Source: Erodium maritimum
Taxonomy: Eukaryota > Streptophyta > Magnoliopsida > Geraniales > Geraniaceae
Reading direction: 5' to 3'
Assembly (NCBI GenBank): GCA_963921825.1
Contig: OY997594.1
Location: forward strand, 33,028,956-33,092,955
Length of the DNA: 64,000 nucleotides
Positions within the stretch are counted from its first letter, which is position 1; each line of letters begins with the position of its first letter. Below are positions 33,092 through 44,834 of the stretch, one piece after another. The translations under genes and the position numbers were made by a program. Under the pieces are notes generated by a model. The model had not been told where the DNA came from, did not search any database, and worked only from the letters and a program-made list of their open reading frames with translations.

Positions 33092-34772
33092 ACTAGCCTA
33101 GCTAAGCCGTTAGAGTTCAGGTTTAGGTCATCTAAAGTTTTTTCCGGGATCTCTACATTAATTGATCAAATACATAATCGATGGAAATAAACGCTTTCCA
33201 ACTGATCAGATTGATTAATAATTTCCCTTTCCCGACTTAAGAATCTTTTTTTGATCTAGCTTAATAAATTATATGAGGCAACGTTGACGGAGCGCTGAAG
33301 ATTTATTTGGCAGTCTGCCCTTCAGGCCTTTGGCTTGAGTACCGCTGCTTTCCACTTTTAAATATTCTAATTATCCACCGACTAAAAATCGTGCTCCTGC
33401 AAAGAGACCGCGCCACAAAGATCATGAGCACTTGTCACAAGCCTGACTTGGGTTACTACGTGCTCAAATGGTGCAATTTGTACATGACTCTTGACCCCAA
33501 CATGTTCCTCCACACCACAAACAATAGCACCGACAAAAACATATGGATAACCAATTGGTACTGCCGCAGGAACAAAAGACGCTACCTAACCAAGACCGGC
33601 CAACACATGGTCTTGAAAAGGCTTGTCCCCAACAAGAAAGCCAACCTTATCGAGAACTCTTGGAGAAAGATCCATAATAGCTAACTTCTTCTCACTCAAG
33701 TCATCCAACTTGACCAAATCAACCAACAACCCTATAGTTGTGGATGTTTTTGTTGGGAACAAACCAACTGAATCTACAGGATCCGTAGGAGACTTAAATT
33801 ACACCCCAAAAAGGAGAATTTGAATCTAAACCAAACAAATCTATCTCCCTCAATGACCTGAGTGGTTTTACCTTGACCGAAATGCCCTCGTCGGAGATGC
33901 TAACGAAAGTAGCAACTAGAAATATGGAAGTCGAAAACAAACTTTCCCTAAGCTTCTACGTTCTAACCAAAACAAACATTGGCTCAATCCTGAAAAACAC
34001 TACAATGAGCACCTTGGAGAGGAACTCATATGAAATAATAGGATTGAAATAAATGACCTCTCCTACCTCTATAAATAGAGCACTCAACGAACCTGAATTG
34101 TAGTCATGAGGAGGGATCCGCGAGACCTCAAAACAAAGATAATGTCCTCCATGCAAGGCCAACTGCCCACTCATACGAGCAATTACGAACCAAGCTGGTA
34201 ACCAGTTCTAATTTGAGGAGCGTAACGAATCAAAAAAAATCAAAGATCGTTATAGGTGATTAGATAAACTTGTCCCCCGAGCCTCTTGATGTCCATACCT
34301 AGAGAGCCACTAGCAACCATATCCTTGCATATTACTGTTAGAGATAAGCTAGAATAGGCAATATCTATCACGCCCATCAAGATTTGTTACTCACACGACT
34401 CATCGATGACACCATCGATCAATTCCTTTGAGCTCTCTACTCTTGGCAACCAAATCCACATAGGGTGAACTATTTTCAATGCCATCTCGTTTGGATTTTT
34501 CACTACCTACTCGTTTGGATTTTTTCGATTGAGAGAGAGCCACCAATAGCACATGAACATTCACTTTAAAATTGTTCAAGCTCTCACTTCTTGGATTCAT
34601 TGCATCAGTAGACTTGAATCCAATGAATCTTAAATATCGTCCTTGGCGATTTGGTCATTCAGGACTAAAACAAATCAATTACACCATAAGAACCAAATAA
34701 GTTATGTAACCTTTCTTCAATTGATTGACATGTGAGGTTACAACGAGTTGATTGATAGATGACTCCTTCTAC
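33092..34772 (-). mobile_element. MULE1, middle segment with degenerate coding remnant
   Basis: Non-repetitive DNA between E1 and the LINE. On the minus strand, 33700-34650 reads like decayed protein-coding DNA. Fragments such as KRLGGQVYLITYNDL and VSRIPPHDYNS…GEVIYFNP faintly recall the DUF4283-type N-terminal region of plant retroelement proteins, but stops and frameshifts prevent a firm call. A plus-strand 125-codon frame (33307-33684) is probably its shadow. I infer cargo inside an old Mutator-like element; it could equally be the remnant of an older LINE. Confidence 0.3.
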
Positions 34773-35197
34773 AGTAGATTACTTTCTTTTTTTTGATAAG
34801 CGAGTTGAAAGATTTCATTACACTGAAGAGCGGTACAATGAAAAGCAGAAACGTTGCCAAAGTGACCCGTTCTGAGAAAACAAAACATGATAAAAGACAT
34901 AAAACAGACTAAGAAATCTGAAAACACGAACTACCAATAGGCTATAAGCCTGTAAAATCACCGAAGCCAATGATTAAACCAAGCAAGATCTCGAGCTTCT
35001 TTGCCAAACCACAAAGGTTGTCTCCGAAAGTAATAAACCTGCTGACCGAAGAAGACTGAAGGATAGTGCTGCAGCTTCAAAAAGGATGCTTCAACAATGT
35101 CAATAACATTATAGTACACCACTGCATTTCTCCTCAACCATAAAACTCATAAGGCAGTACAAGCAACATGAAGCCATTTAAGCCAAAGTCTCCTAGG

Positions 35198-37574
35198 TCA
35201 TAAGCCCTCCCAGCTATATAAGGCCAAAGTAGTATTTGCAGGTTGAACATACACAACTCCCCACCACCTGTAAACTTTTGTCCAGAACGTCCATGCAAAA
35301 TCGCAGTGAAGAAAGATGTGATCCGAATCTTCAAAAACAATTTTGCAGGACTTACATAGCATTTCCGAAAGGGATATACGACAACCACGACCTTCTAAAA
35401 AAACCATAGACGGGATCGGCTGATTAACAATCAACCAAACTAGCATATCATATTTAGGAGGCCAGCCCTTGATCCACAGAAAACCGGTCCAAGGTGATGC
35501 AGGGTGACTCAGTGCTTCCAAAAGAGAATAAACAGTGCTAGTGGTGAAATGAGAAGCCTTTGACCAGGCCAGAGAATCGGCCATCTCTTCACGAATGGGA
35601 CCACCACTCAAGAGCTGGAGTAGAAACCGAGCCTCTCTATCCTCCCAAACAAAACAGTCTCGACGAAAAAGCAAGGTCCACATGCCTTGAGCACAAATCT
35701 CACTAATCAATTATTTCTTGGAAGTTGTTATGGAATAGAGTCTCAGGAATTGATCTTTTAGAGATTGATCATAGAGCCATACATCTTCCTAAAAACAAAC
35801 TCTATTTCCATTGCCAACCTTCCAATGCAAGCTCTGATTACCAAATAAGCAGGAAAAAGACGGGTTAGATGCCAAGTTCACAATATGGGAGAAAACAGAG
35901 GACGAGTTGGGTTTGTCCACAGCTGTTAAATCCCAATCAGTAACGTTCCAACCATAACGCTCACATATGAATCTTTTCCAAAAAGAATCCTGCTCATTTG
36001 CAAAACGCCAAAACCATTTGGCAAGGAGACTATCATTCACTTGTTCCAGACGTCTGAGACCTAAGCCACCATAAGATCAAGGTCTGCAAACCGAGGACCA
36101 TGCCACCCTATTGAGAACCCGCCGAGCAACATTACCTTTCCACAGAAACAGTCTTTTCCACGCCTCTAACTCCAAAAGAACAACCTTATGAGCTTTAAAT
36201 AGAGTCATATAAAATACCGGGAGATCAGAGAGAGTATTCTTAATTAACACAAACCGGACGGCCATATTAAGCAGCTTCATTTTTTATAACGCCAAAGAAG
36301 ATTTAATTTTTCTCGGATCAGCTCCCAATTGAAAGCCCAAGTACCTGACACGTGACTGTACTACTTCACAGAGAAAAATCTGTTGTATGGTGTCCTCTGA
36401 TAAAGAGAACGCATTGAGAAGAATAGCTTTGGACTTATGATAATTGATCTTGAGCCCTGAAATAAGCTGAAACATGTCCAAAGTAGTCTTTAAAGTACGT
36501 AAGTGTGCTTCGGTACCTGACACGAATAACAGTGTGTCGTCTGCAAACTGCATATGAGAGATTAGGAAACTCTCTCGACCCACCCTAACACCATCGAAAT
36601 CACCTGCCATAATTCTTTGATTGAGAATCTGATGTAAACCTTCTGCTGCCAGTAAGAATACAAAGGGAGAAAGTGGGCACCCTTGGCGCAACCCATTAGA
36701 AATAGAGAAATCAGAACTCGGAGATCCATTAATAGGGAGCGACATAGTGGCCTGGAAACATTTCGATAGACAACTTCTCCAACGGTCTCCAAAACCCATA
36801 GAATGCAAAACATCATCAATGTAGTCCCACCTCAGCTTGTCATAAGCCTTTTCGAAATCTAACTGAAGAAGTAACACCTCATATTTATTCTGTTTAACCA
36901 TTTGAATCACCTCTGAGGCTATGAGAACGCCATCCACCAATTGGCGTCCTGCTACAAAACCACTCTGAACATCATTTATAAGATCAGGGAGAACAGTTTT
37001 CAAACGATTTGCTAACACTTTTGCAGGGTTCTTATAGGGCGCTGAAATTAAGCTGATAGGTCTCAACTGAGACATGGTCACAGGATTTTGAACCTTAGGA
37101 ATCAGAGTAAAAAAGGTAGCATTGAGACCCTTTCCTATTGTTCCTGTAGTATGAAAAGTTTGTATAAAACTTAACACGTCCGCCCCTACAATCTCCCAAC
37201 AGACCTTAAAAAATTTCAGCGTGAAACCGTCCGGCCCGGGTGACTTTTCACTTCCACAATCAAGTACTTCCTGGTATATCTCTTCCTCAGAAAACACAAC
37301 CTCCAAATAAGAGTTCTGAGCAACCGATAATCTAGAAAAAGGCAGTGCAGGAAGAGCCAAAAGAGGTTGAGGAGGCTTGGAGAACCTTTCTTTAAAATGA
37401 GAAGCAGCATGGTCTTTGATATCCTTTGGTTCTGTTAAAAGCATCGAGCCATCTCTAATGATAGAGATTCTATTGCACAATCCCCTGAAAGTTGCAAGTC
37501 TCATAAAAAATTTAGAACATAAATCACATTCTTTAAACCATCTTTGCCGAGACTTCTGACACCATAGACGGGCT
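35198..37574 (-). pseudogene. LINE ORF2: reverse transcriptase and zf-RVT region
   Basis: The frame 37504-36284 holds canonical non-LTR RT motifs: SPGPDGF, LRPISLI, LLQLDFEKAYD, GLRQGCPLSP and MQFADDTLL (about 36530-36555). Downstream pieces 36280-36077, 36040-35789 and 35710-35198 stay in the same reading frame and are separated only by stop codons. The last contains the zinc-binding RT-associated domain (WPPKYDMLVW, CKSC…DHIFLHC). The stops look like point nonsense changes and not frameshifts (for example TGA in SVCRP-stop-SYGG). E2 has separated this part from the endonuclease half (47408 onward). Confidence 0.93.
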
Positions 37575-37579
37575 AGTAA

Positions 37580-40145
37580 TGTAAGAACCGCTCCCGGTCA
37601 ACGCCGGTCAAATCGGCGGAAAAACAGAAAAATTTAAATTTTTTGGGCATCCACCTAAATGAACCTAAAATTGACCCAGAGGGTCATATCGGAATTAAGT
37701 TGACCCCGATATCAACCAAAGGGAGTTCTGGGTGACTTAGGGCAACTTTTTGACCAATTTGGGAAAAGTTGACTTTTTACCGAAAAAGTCAACCGAGCGA
37801 CGTTTTGGTCCGTTCGAGGCCCGATTTGGATCCAAAAAGCTTAGCCGTCGTTACAGCGGTCTTAGTTGGGCCGTTTTCCTGTAAAACGCAAAATTTCGTA
37901 AATTCTTGGAAAATAGGCCCGCACGGGGCCCGAGACGGCCAAATTTCGCGAATCTGATTGAAAAATATCTACAAAGATATTTTTCTAGCTCATGGGACCC
38001 ACATGACACATGTCATAAATGTGGTGGAAGAAGGTTGAAAGGACAAGACTACCCTTTATTAAAGGGATAAAGGTGGGGTTAGTTTGGTCATTTTGATGGG
38101 TTTGAGTTTTTAAACAAAATAAAAAGGAAAGGGAAGAGAGATACACGGCAAATAAAAAAGGAGAGGGAAGAGGAGAGAGAAAGAAGAGAGAGAAGGGGAA
38201 GGAGAGAAAGAAGAAGAAAGGGTTGGACTTTTGGAGATTATCGACAATCCGACCGTTGGATCGTCCATTTTCTTGCATAATGGAGCTCCCCTCGTCATTC
38301 CCTATGGTAAGAACCCGTCTTTTTCTCGTTTTGGAACGTTTGAATTTTAGGGTTTGAGTGTAAATGGGTTGATTAAGGTTGGGTTAGGGATTGGAGTTCG
38401 TTAGGAACGTTTTGGGGCGAAAAGGAACGTTTTCCATTGAGGCCGTGTGGGGCCCACTTGGCCGGGCCTTGGGTTTTTCGTGTTCGGGTGGTCTTGGATG
38501 ATCCCCGAGTCGATAATTCACACCCGGAACGAATTATGGAATTAATTTGTGAGAATTCGGAAATTTGGGTTAGAAACTTTAAACGCGGAATTAACCCGCT
38601 CGGGTATCAGAAATTGATTCCGCCGATTGCGTTGGAACACGTGAATTATTTTAGGATCGTAGAAACGAAAACGGGAATTTTTGGAGCCCCGGAAGGGGGT
38701 TTTCCGATCCCGGGCAGATTCGCCGAGCCGGGCGAATCGGGCTTTTCCGGGCCCTTTGTTGACAATGTCGAGTAATTGGGAAGTTTGGGAGTGATCGGCA
38801 TTGTCGGGGTCGCGTTTGGGCGTCAAATTCATTAAAATTCAGCTTTGCCTGCGAACTTAAAAAGTGTTTTAATTTGTGATCTTGTTAGATCGTGCCGCCG
38901 ACCGCGGAAAGAGGAGGCTAAGCGGTGACTGCGAGCACGCTGGAGCTTGAGCGTGGATATTTGGAAATCGTTATGAGGTAGGGAAAAGTAGCCGGATATC
39001 GGCCTTGATTAGGGAAAATTATTAGTAGAAATGCATGTGACACTTGATGGTGTCGTAGGATAAGTGAATTTATCGAACAATAGAAATGCATGTGGGCATT
39101 TAGTTGTGCCCTTAGGTTAAGTAACTTGTTGTGTTTATGATTGTGCCTATGTGTGCCTTTGGGGTGTTGAACCCGTATGTGTTTTTGGTGGTGTTTCGTG
39201 GGTGGCCATGTGTGCCTTTGGGGTGTTGAACCAGTATGTTACTGGTTGTGTTTTGTGGGTGGCCATGTGTGCCTGTGGGGTGTTAAACCTGTATGGTTGT
39301 TGACTGACTTGCTGAGGGGTAGTTAGTCGTCATATTATTGTCGCAATTTGTTGAACCTTGTGTGATGACTGTGATTGCATGGAGGTTGGGGCCCGCCTGA
39401 CAACAAAGGGGTGCCACGGGGTCGCACACGTAAGGGTTGGCTAGCCTTCCGACTAACCATCGGTAAAGTGTGCAGTTTTATGCGATGAAGGGCGGCTCCC
39501 CTTCCGACTAGCTATCGGAAAAGTATTGTTGTATATGTCGCGAACAGGTCGACCGCATGGCCCGACTGCGTGTCGGGGAAAGTTGCGTGGGGCAGGCTCA
39601 AGCCCAACCGGTTAGCAACCGAAACTGAGTGACTGGTGTGCGATCCTTTGTGATCTTGGGTGTTGCGTGGTTATTATTTGCGTTTTTGATTGAGGTCGTA
39701 ACTGCTGGGACGGGTCTACATTACGTGTCCGGGGTTTGAGATGGTTGGGAAAGTTAAAAAGTTGGATTGCGTGACCGTCAGTCTAAATTGTGATTTTGGG
39801 GTAGTAGTCCCCGGGGTTGTTATTGTCGGGTTCGGGCATTTCTGCTGGTATGCCGTGGTCAACCCGGTATCCGTGGCGGTGAGCGAAATGCTCACCCCCT
39901 GCTACTTTTCCTGCAGGTACTGGTCGTGAGACGGACTAGGAGAGCCCTCGAAGCTTGAAGAGCTAGGAGCGGAAGTCGGGGTCTCTGGGTAGTTAGTGAC
40001 GTACCTTGTATCTCGTTTGTACATCGTTTTGAACGTTTTTTCTGGTGTAAAATTATCGTTTTTGTTTAACTTAAGTGTTGTTTTAAAGAGGTTTATTAAA
40101 ATGTTTGAAAATTGTTTTATTGTTTCACCGTTCGCGTTTCGGGTT
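37580..40145 (+). repeat. E2 5' LTR, 3' end deleted
   Basis: Begins TGTAAGAACCGC. The last shared bases with the 3' LTR are GTTTCGGGTT (40145). The terminal ~27 bp, including …GGGTGTGACA, and the following PBS are absent. It has about 60 bp near 39035-39095 that the 3' LTR lacks, between AATGCATGTG repeats. Confidence 0.9.
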
Positions 40146-40220
40146 GCTGTTGTGTGAATGTGCAATATTGCTGATACTGGCATAATGATTGTGTGCTGCT
40201 GCGTGAAACGTTTTTAAGCT

Positions 40221-40262
40221 GTCGCGACTCGACTCAGGGGCGCCCCTGTAGTCGAACGCGAC
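40221..40262 (+). promoter_or_regulatory. E2 leader stem-loop I
   Basis: GTCGCG/CGCGAC outer stem, TCGACT/AGTCGA inner stem and the perfect palindrome CAGGGGCGCCCCTG at the apex. Relative to E3 the palindrome differs by a G-C to A-T pair change, so pairing is preserved. Confidence 0.6.
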
Positions 40263-40285
40263 GGTGCTGATATCAAGTGGGTACG

Positions 40286-40324
40286 ATGTAGTTCGGGGAC
40301 GCCTAGACTGGGTTGTAACTACGT
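40286..40324 (+). promoter_or_regulatory. E2 leader stem-loop II
   Basis: ATGTAGTT pairs with AACTACGT (one U-G wobble) around a conserved CGGGGACGCC loop. Confidence 0.5.
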
Positions 40325-41319
40325 GATGTCAAAAATGAGTTGTACGATGAAAAGGAGAAATTTTTTAAACTAATAGGCCCTATGGGCGTTTGTTTTAAAA
40401 TTGGTTGGCCTTGTGGGTGTGTGTTTTAAAATTGGTTGGCCTTGTGGGCATGTGTTTTACAATTGGTTGGCCTTGTGGGCTTGTGATTGAGTTTGGGTGA
40501 CGTGAATTTGTGTGCGTTTGTTGTGCGTGTGTTTGGTAAGTTTATGATCGAACGTGTGTGGCGCACAAGGGTGCGGGTCGTGTGAGAAGATTAAGATACT
40601 CTTGCGTGCATTGTGATTGTGTTGGTTTGTATAGTTCGTAAGTTCCGTGTTAAAGGGTGAGATCGTGGGTTCGGGACTCGTCAATAACCTACGGTGGTGA
40701 TACAACGCCTCGGTGTGAGGGTCTCACCACAGAGAGGGGTTAGGGTTGATGCGCTACGGCGCCATACGAACTAGGTTTCCCCTACGTGAACGGGTGTTTG
40801 AGGTTTCCCTCGCGTGAGCGGGTTGTTTGAGGTTTTCCCTCACGTGAGCGGGTGTTTGACGTTTCCCTCGCGTGAGCGGGTGGTTTGAGGTTTCCCTCAC
40901 GTGAGTGGGTTGTTTGAGGTTTCCCATGTGTGATCGGGTAATTGGGGTCTTGATGTTGTGAGCAATAGTGTTTTACTTAGTTGAGAACATAATCTCCGTT
41001 TCGAGGTTTCCCTTACGTGAGAGAGTATTTGAGGTATTGATAGCGTGAGCAGTGTGACGTTTTGGTATCAGGTTTTGAGGTAGTGGTTTGCCCTGGTTAG
41101 ATTGGTAAGTCGTTAGTGCTTTACTAGTATGCCATAATCGAACGGGTGTCCGTGGAGGTGAGCAGAACGCTCATCCCCTTTACTACTTTTCCTGCACGGG
41201 ACGAGTAGCGAATACTGGTTTGGTTGCGGAAAGTTATAAGTAAATGCATATAGGATCGTGTGAGGGTTGTGCTATATACCTTATCGGTGTGACTAATGGA
41301 GTAGTTGTTCGGTCTCTGA

Positions 41320-42465
41320 TTTGGGCGTCATTTTTATTGGATACCGGGGCGTCACACTCGTTTGCTTCGTCGAGTTGTGCTGAGATGTTGGGGCTGAGTT
41401 TAGAGCTGTTGAGTCCACCCCTGCGTCTGGACACGCCGGTTGGGGGTGATGTGGTATTGACTAGGGTCTGTCGTGCCTGCGAAGTTAGAGAAGCAAACTG
41501 ATACAGCAGGTTCGAGAGAGGGCTCAAGAGCCCTGATGCTGGATCGAGTCCTCACCCCGAGGATTCGGGTATGTCGGAGTTGGTGGGCACGACGGCGGTA
41601 GTGGAGCGAGGTCTTAGAGAGACTGCGAGGGTCCGTGAGGGTCGGCAGGGACTGAGCTTGTGCGTGTATCCGTGGGAAGGATACTTACGAAATGACAGCC
41701 TTTGACATGATCCTGGGAATGGATTGGCTTGCGAAGTACCGAGCCAATATCGACTGTTACAGGCGACGAGTGACGGTGTCAACAGCCAACGCGAAAGTTT
41801 CGTGTATTCTGGGCAGTAGGAGTGGAGTTCTCCTGTCGGCATTGTCCGCAGTGGAGGAAGTATCGGCCGAGCAGAGCCGCGAGTTACCACGAGTGGTGTG
41901 CGAGTGTCCCGAGGTCCTTCCGGAGGAGTTGAGTGGATTGCCACCAGTTCGTGAGGTGGAGTTCGGAATAGACCTGAGGCCGGGAACGACACCTATATCG
42001 ATGGCACCTTACAGGTTCGCGCTAGCAGAGTTGACCGAGCTGAAGCGTCAGCTCGAGGAGCTTCGGGAGAAGGGGTTTATCCAGCCGAGTACATTGCCGT
42101 GGGGAGCGCCAGCACTCTTCGTGAAGAAGAAGAGTGGAGAGCTTCAGATGTGTATAGACTACTGGAAGCTGAACCGGGTTACAGTGAAGAACCGATACCC
42201 GATGCCGAGAATTGATGACTTGTTCGACCAATTGAGAGGGTCGACATGCTTCTCGAAGATCGATCTGCGATCCGGATATTACCAGTTGCGAGTCCGGGAG
42301 GAGGACGTTGCAAAGACGGCATTTCGGACACGCTATGGGCATTACGAGTTCTTGGTGATGCCATTTGGACTGACGAACGCACCTGCAACGTTCATGAATC
42401 TGATGAACAGTATATTCCAGCCGTTCTTAGATCAATCTGTGGTTGTGTTGTATACGACATCTTGA
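41320..42465 (+). pseudogene. E2 split protease, Gag fragment and RT N-half
   Basis: The protease N-half [11 protein letters not shown] (about 41330-41365) has an intact DTG. It runs to REAN-stop at 41500. Then 41508-41650 aligns with the C-terminal capsid region of E3 Gag (RFERGLK… GTTAVVERGL against RFQDGLR… DTAATVEQGA), and 41655-41685 aligns with E3's leader just upstream of the gag ATG (TGCGTGTATCCGTG). The frame 41692-42465 resumes the protease C-half (MILGMDWL) and runs through RT ([33 protein letters not shown]) to VVVLYTTS, where one missing base destroys the VFVDD motif. Confidence 0.88.
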
Positions 42466-43230
42466 TCTACTCGCATAACGAGGCGGCACATGAGGAGCAT
42501 CTGAGGGCTGTTCTGACCCTGCTGCGCATACATCAGCTATACGCCAACCTGGAGAAGTGCGAGTTTTGGCTCACTGAGGTGAAATTCCTCGGTCACATTG
42601 TATCCCGTGACGGTATACTGGTCGATCCGCGCGAAGATCGATGCAGTTTCAAAGTGGGTGCGGCCCACGAGCGTCTTCGAGATCCACAACTTCTTGGGGC
42701 TGGTAGGATATTATCGGCGATTCGTCCAGGACTTTGCGCGTCTAGCCGCGCCTAGGACTCTTTTGACGCGCAAGGTAGTCGGGTTTGTGTGGACAGATGA
42801 TAGTGAACGTGCGTTCACGGAGCTGAAGGCTCGTCTGACTACCGCTCTAGTATTGATAGTGCCAGAGCGTGGGGTCGGGTATGAGGTCTATTGTGACGCG
42901 TCTGGGGAAGGACCGGGCTGTGTACTGATGCAGTTGGGTAGAGTTGTTGCTTATGGCTCCAGGCAGTTGAAGACACACGAGCGCAACTATCCTACCCATG
43001 ACTTGGAATTAGTAGCAGTCGTGTTCGCGTTGAAGGGCTGGCGGTATTATCTGTATGGTGAGCGATTTCAGGTGTTCTCGGATCACAAGAGCCTCAAGTA
43101 CATCTTTTCCCAACGAGACCTGAACATGCGCCAGCGGCGATGGATGGAGCTACTTGAGGAGTACGACTTTGAGCTACTCTACCATCTGGGTAAGGCGAAT
43201 GTGGTCGCCGACGCACTTAGCAGGAAGTAG
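42466..43230 (+). pseudogene. E2 RT C-half and RNase H
   Basis: After the frameshift, [16 protein letters not shown] continues out of frame. An extra base near 42631 restores the frame (IDAVSKW). RNase H follows with [12 protein letters not shown] (about 42885) and [10 protein letters not shown] (about 43080), ending ALSRK-TAG at 43230. Two stops (TAG 43228-43230, TGA 43366-43368) separate it from the integrase. Confidence 0.9.
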
Positions 43231-43368
43231 GTTCCGGGCCTTGCTAGCATATCAGTCCAAGAATGGGACATGATGGGGGAACTGGGCACATTCGGGCTTG
43301 AGCTAGAGGAGGTTACTAGTGGCGTGGCCATGTGCTCATTGGTGGCTCAGCCCTCACTACTTGCCTGA

Positions 43369-44784
43369 GTGATGGAGGCGCAGTCGGAGGATGTCGAGAC
43401 GTCAGAGATCCGAGAGAGGGTCGTCAGCGGTGTCGATGCGGAAGGCTGGGAACTCTGTGCTGATTGGGGGTTATGGTATCGAGGAGGGTTATTCGTGCCA
43501 CGCAACTGTAGAGACGACGTATTGCGAGAGTCACATCATTCGCGTCTTACAGTGCACCCGGGTAGCACCAAGATATACCGCGACATCAGGCGGCACTTCT
43601 GGTGGAGCGGGATGCGGAGAGCGGTCGCAGAATTTGTATCGAGATGTCTCACCTGTCAACAGGTGAAAGCCGAACATCAGCGTCCCACCGGATTATTGCA
43701 GCCACTACCGATTGCCCAGTGGAAGTGGGAGCACGTCACAATGGACTTCGTGAGTGGGTTGCCGAGATCGCCAAGGGGACACGATGTGGTATGGGTGGTA
43801 GTCGACCGGTTGACCAAGTCGGCCCATTTCCTAGCCATGAGGATGACTGATCCGGTTGACAAGTTGAGCCGCCTGTACATTCAGGAGATAGTACGTCTCC
43901 ATGGAGTCCCTGTGTCGATAGTGTATGACAGGGATCCTCGTTTCACGTCCAGATTTTGGCCGAGTCTGCAGACCGCGTTGGGGACCGAGATTCTGCTCAG
44001 TACAGCACACCACCCCCAGACAGACGGCCAGTCCGAGCGCACGATTCAGATTTTGGAGGACATGCTGCGGGCATATGTACTAGACTTTAGGGGGTCGTGG
44101 GAAAACCACCTACCGTTAGCCGAGTTTGCCTACAACAACAGCTTCCAGGCCAGTATTAGGATGACACTGTTTAAAGCGTTGTATGGTAGGCCGTGTCGAT
44201 CGCCAGTATGCTGGGCAGAGGTTGGAGACAAGAGCGTGCTGGGGCCAGAGCTTGTTCGAGAGACGACAGAGAAGGTCGCACTGATACGCGAGCGGTTGAA
44301 GACCGCACAGAGTCGGCAGAAGAGCTACGCTGACAGACGACGCCGACCTCTTGAGTTCACAGTCGGTGACCACGTGTTCCTGAAGGTGAGTCCGAGGAAG
44401 GGGCTGGTACGATTCAGCCGCGGAGGAGGCAAGTTAGCCCCGCGGTATATCGGCCCTTTTGAGGTCTTGAGCAGAGTAGGAGCAGTGGCATACCGTCTAA
44501 CATTACCACCGCAACTTGGGAATGTGCATAACGTCTTCCACGTGTCCCAGTTGCGGAGGTACAATACGGACCCCTCCCACGTCATTGAGTGGGAAAATAT
44601 CGAGGTGACTGACGATGTCTCTTATGAGGAGCAGCCGGTTCGAATCTTGGACACACGGGAGCAGGTCCTGTGTGGCAAGGTTATCCGCCTAGTACGGGTG
44701 CAGTGGCGACACCACAGGGCTGTGTCGACTTGGGAGCGCGAGGACGAGGTTCGCGCGAAGTACCCCGATCTGTTCGACTCCTGA
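43369..44784 (+). CDS. E2 integrase with C-terminal chromodomain (open frame)
   Basis: A 471-residue uninterrupted frame. The N-terminal zinc finger has HH (SHHSRLTVHPG) and C-x2-C (CLTCQQ). The catalytic core has Asp in TMDFVSG, Asp in IVYDRDPRF and Glu in DGQSERT with the usual D-35-E spacing. The module after the core (GPFEVLSRVG… HVSQLRRY) leads to a chromodomain-like end (QVLCGKVIRLVRVQWRHH… TWEREDEVRAKYPDLF), which places the element among the chromoviruses, Tekay/Del branch. It is cut off from RT by upstream stops, so it is not expressed as part of a normal polyprotein. The frame start used here is the codon after the upstream TGA. Confidence 0.92.
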   Translation: MMEAQSEDVETSEIRERVVSGVDAEGWELCADWGLWYRGGLFVPRNCRDDVLRESHHSRLTVHPGSTKIYRDIRRHFWWSGMRRAVAEFVSRCLTCQQVKAEHQRPTGLLQPLPIAQWKWEHVTMDFVSGLPRSPRGHDVVWVVVDRLTKSAHFLAMRMTDPVDKLSRLYIQEIVRLHGVPVSIVYDRDPRFTSRFWPSLQTALGTEILLSTAHHPQTDGQSERTIQILEDMLRAYVLDFRGSWENHLPLAEFAYNNSFQASIRMTLFKALYGRPCRSPVCWAEVGDKSVLGPELVRETTEKVALIRERLKTAQSRQKSYADRRRRPLEFTVGDHVFLKVSPRKGLVRFSRGGGKLAPRYIGPFEVLSRVGAVAYRLTLPPQLGNVHNVFHVSQLRRYNTDPSHVIEWENIEVTDDVSYEEQPVRILDTREQVLCGKVIRLVRVQWRHHRAVSTWEREDEVRAKYPDLFDS

Positions 44785-44822
44785 GGTACGTCTGTTTTAA
44801 ATTTCGCGGACGAAATTCCTTT

Positions 44823-44834
44823 AAGGGGGTAGAT
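44823..44834 (+). other. E2 polypurine tract
   Basis: AAGGGGGTAGAT next to the 3' LTR; a purine run, intact. Confidence 0.85.

Larger units (their letters stand above)
40146..41240 (+). other. E2 leader and gag-replacement segment
   Basis: Holds stem-loops I and II, the TTGGCC…GGGC repeats (40376-40490), five GAGGTTTCCCTCGCGTGAGC-type tandem units (40795-40925) and a stretch (41130-41195) resembling the E2 LTR itself near 39850-39920 (ATGCC…TCCGTGG…GGTGAGC…CTACTTTTCCTGCA). No Gag frame. Confidence 0.65.

Noticed and set aside
33307..33684. 125-codon plus-strand frame
   Set aside because: No known domain; the opposite strand looks more like decayed coding DNA, so this is probably a shadow.
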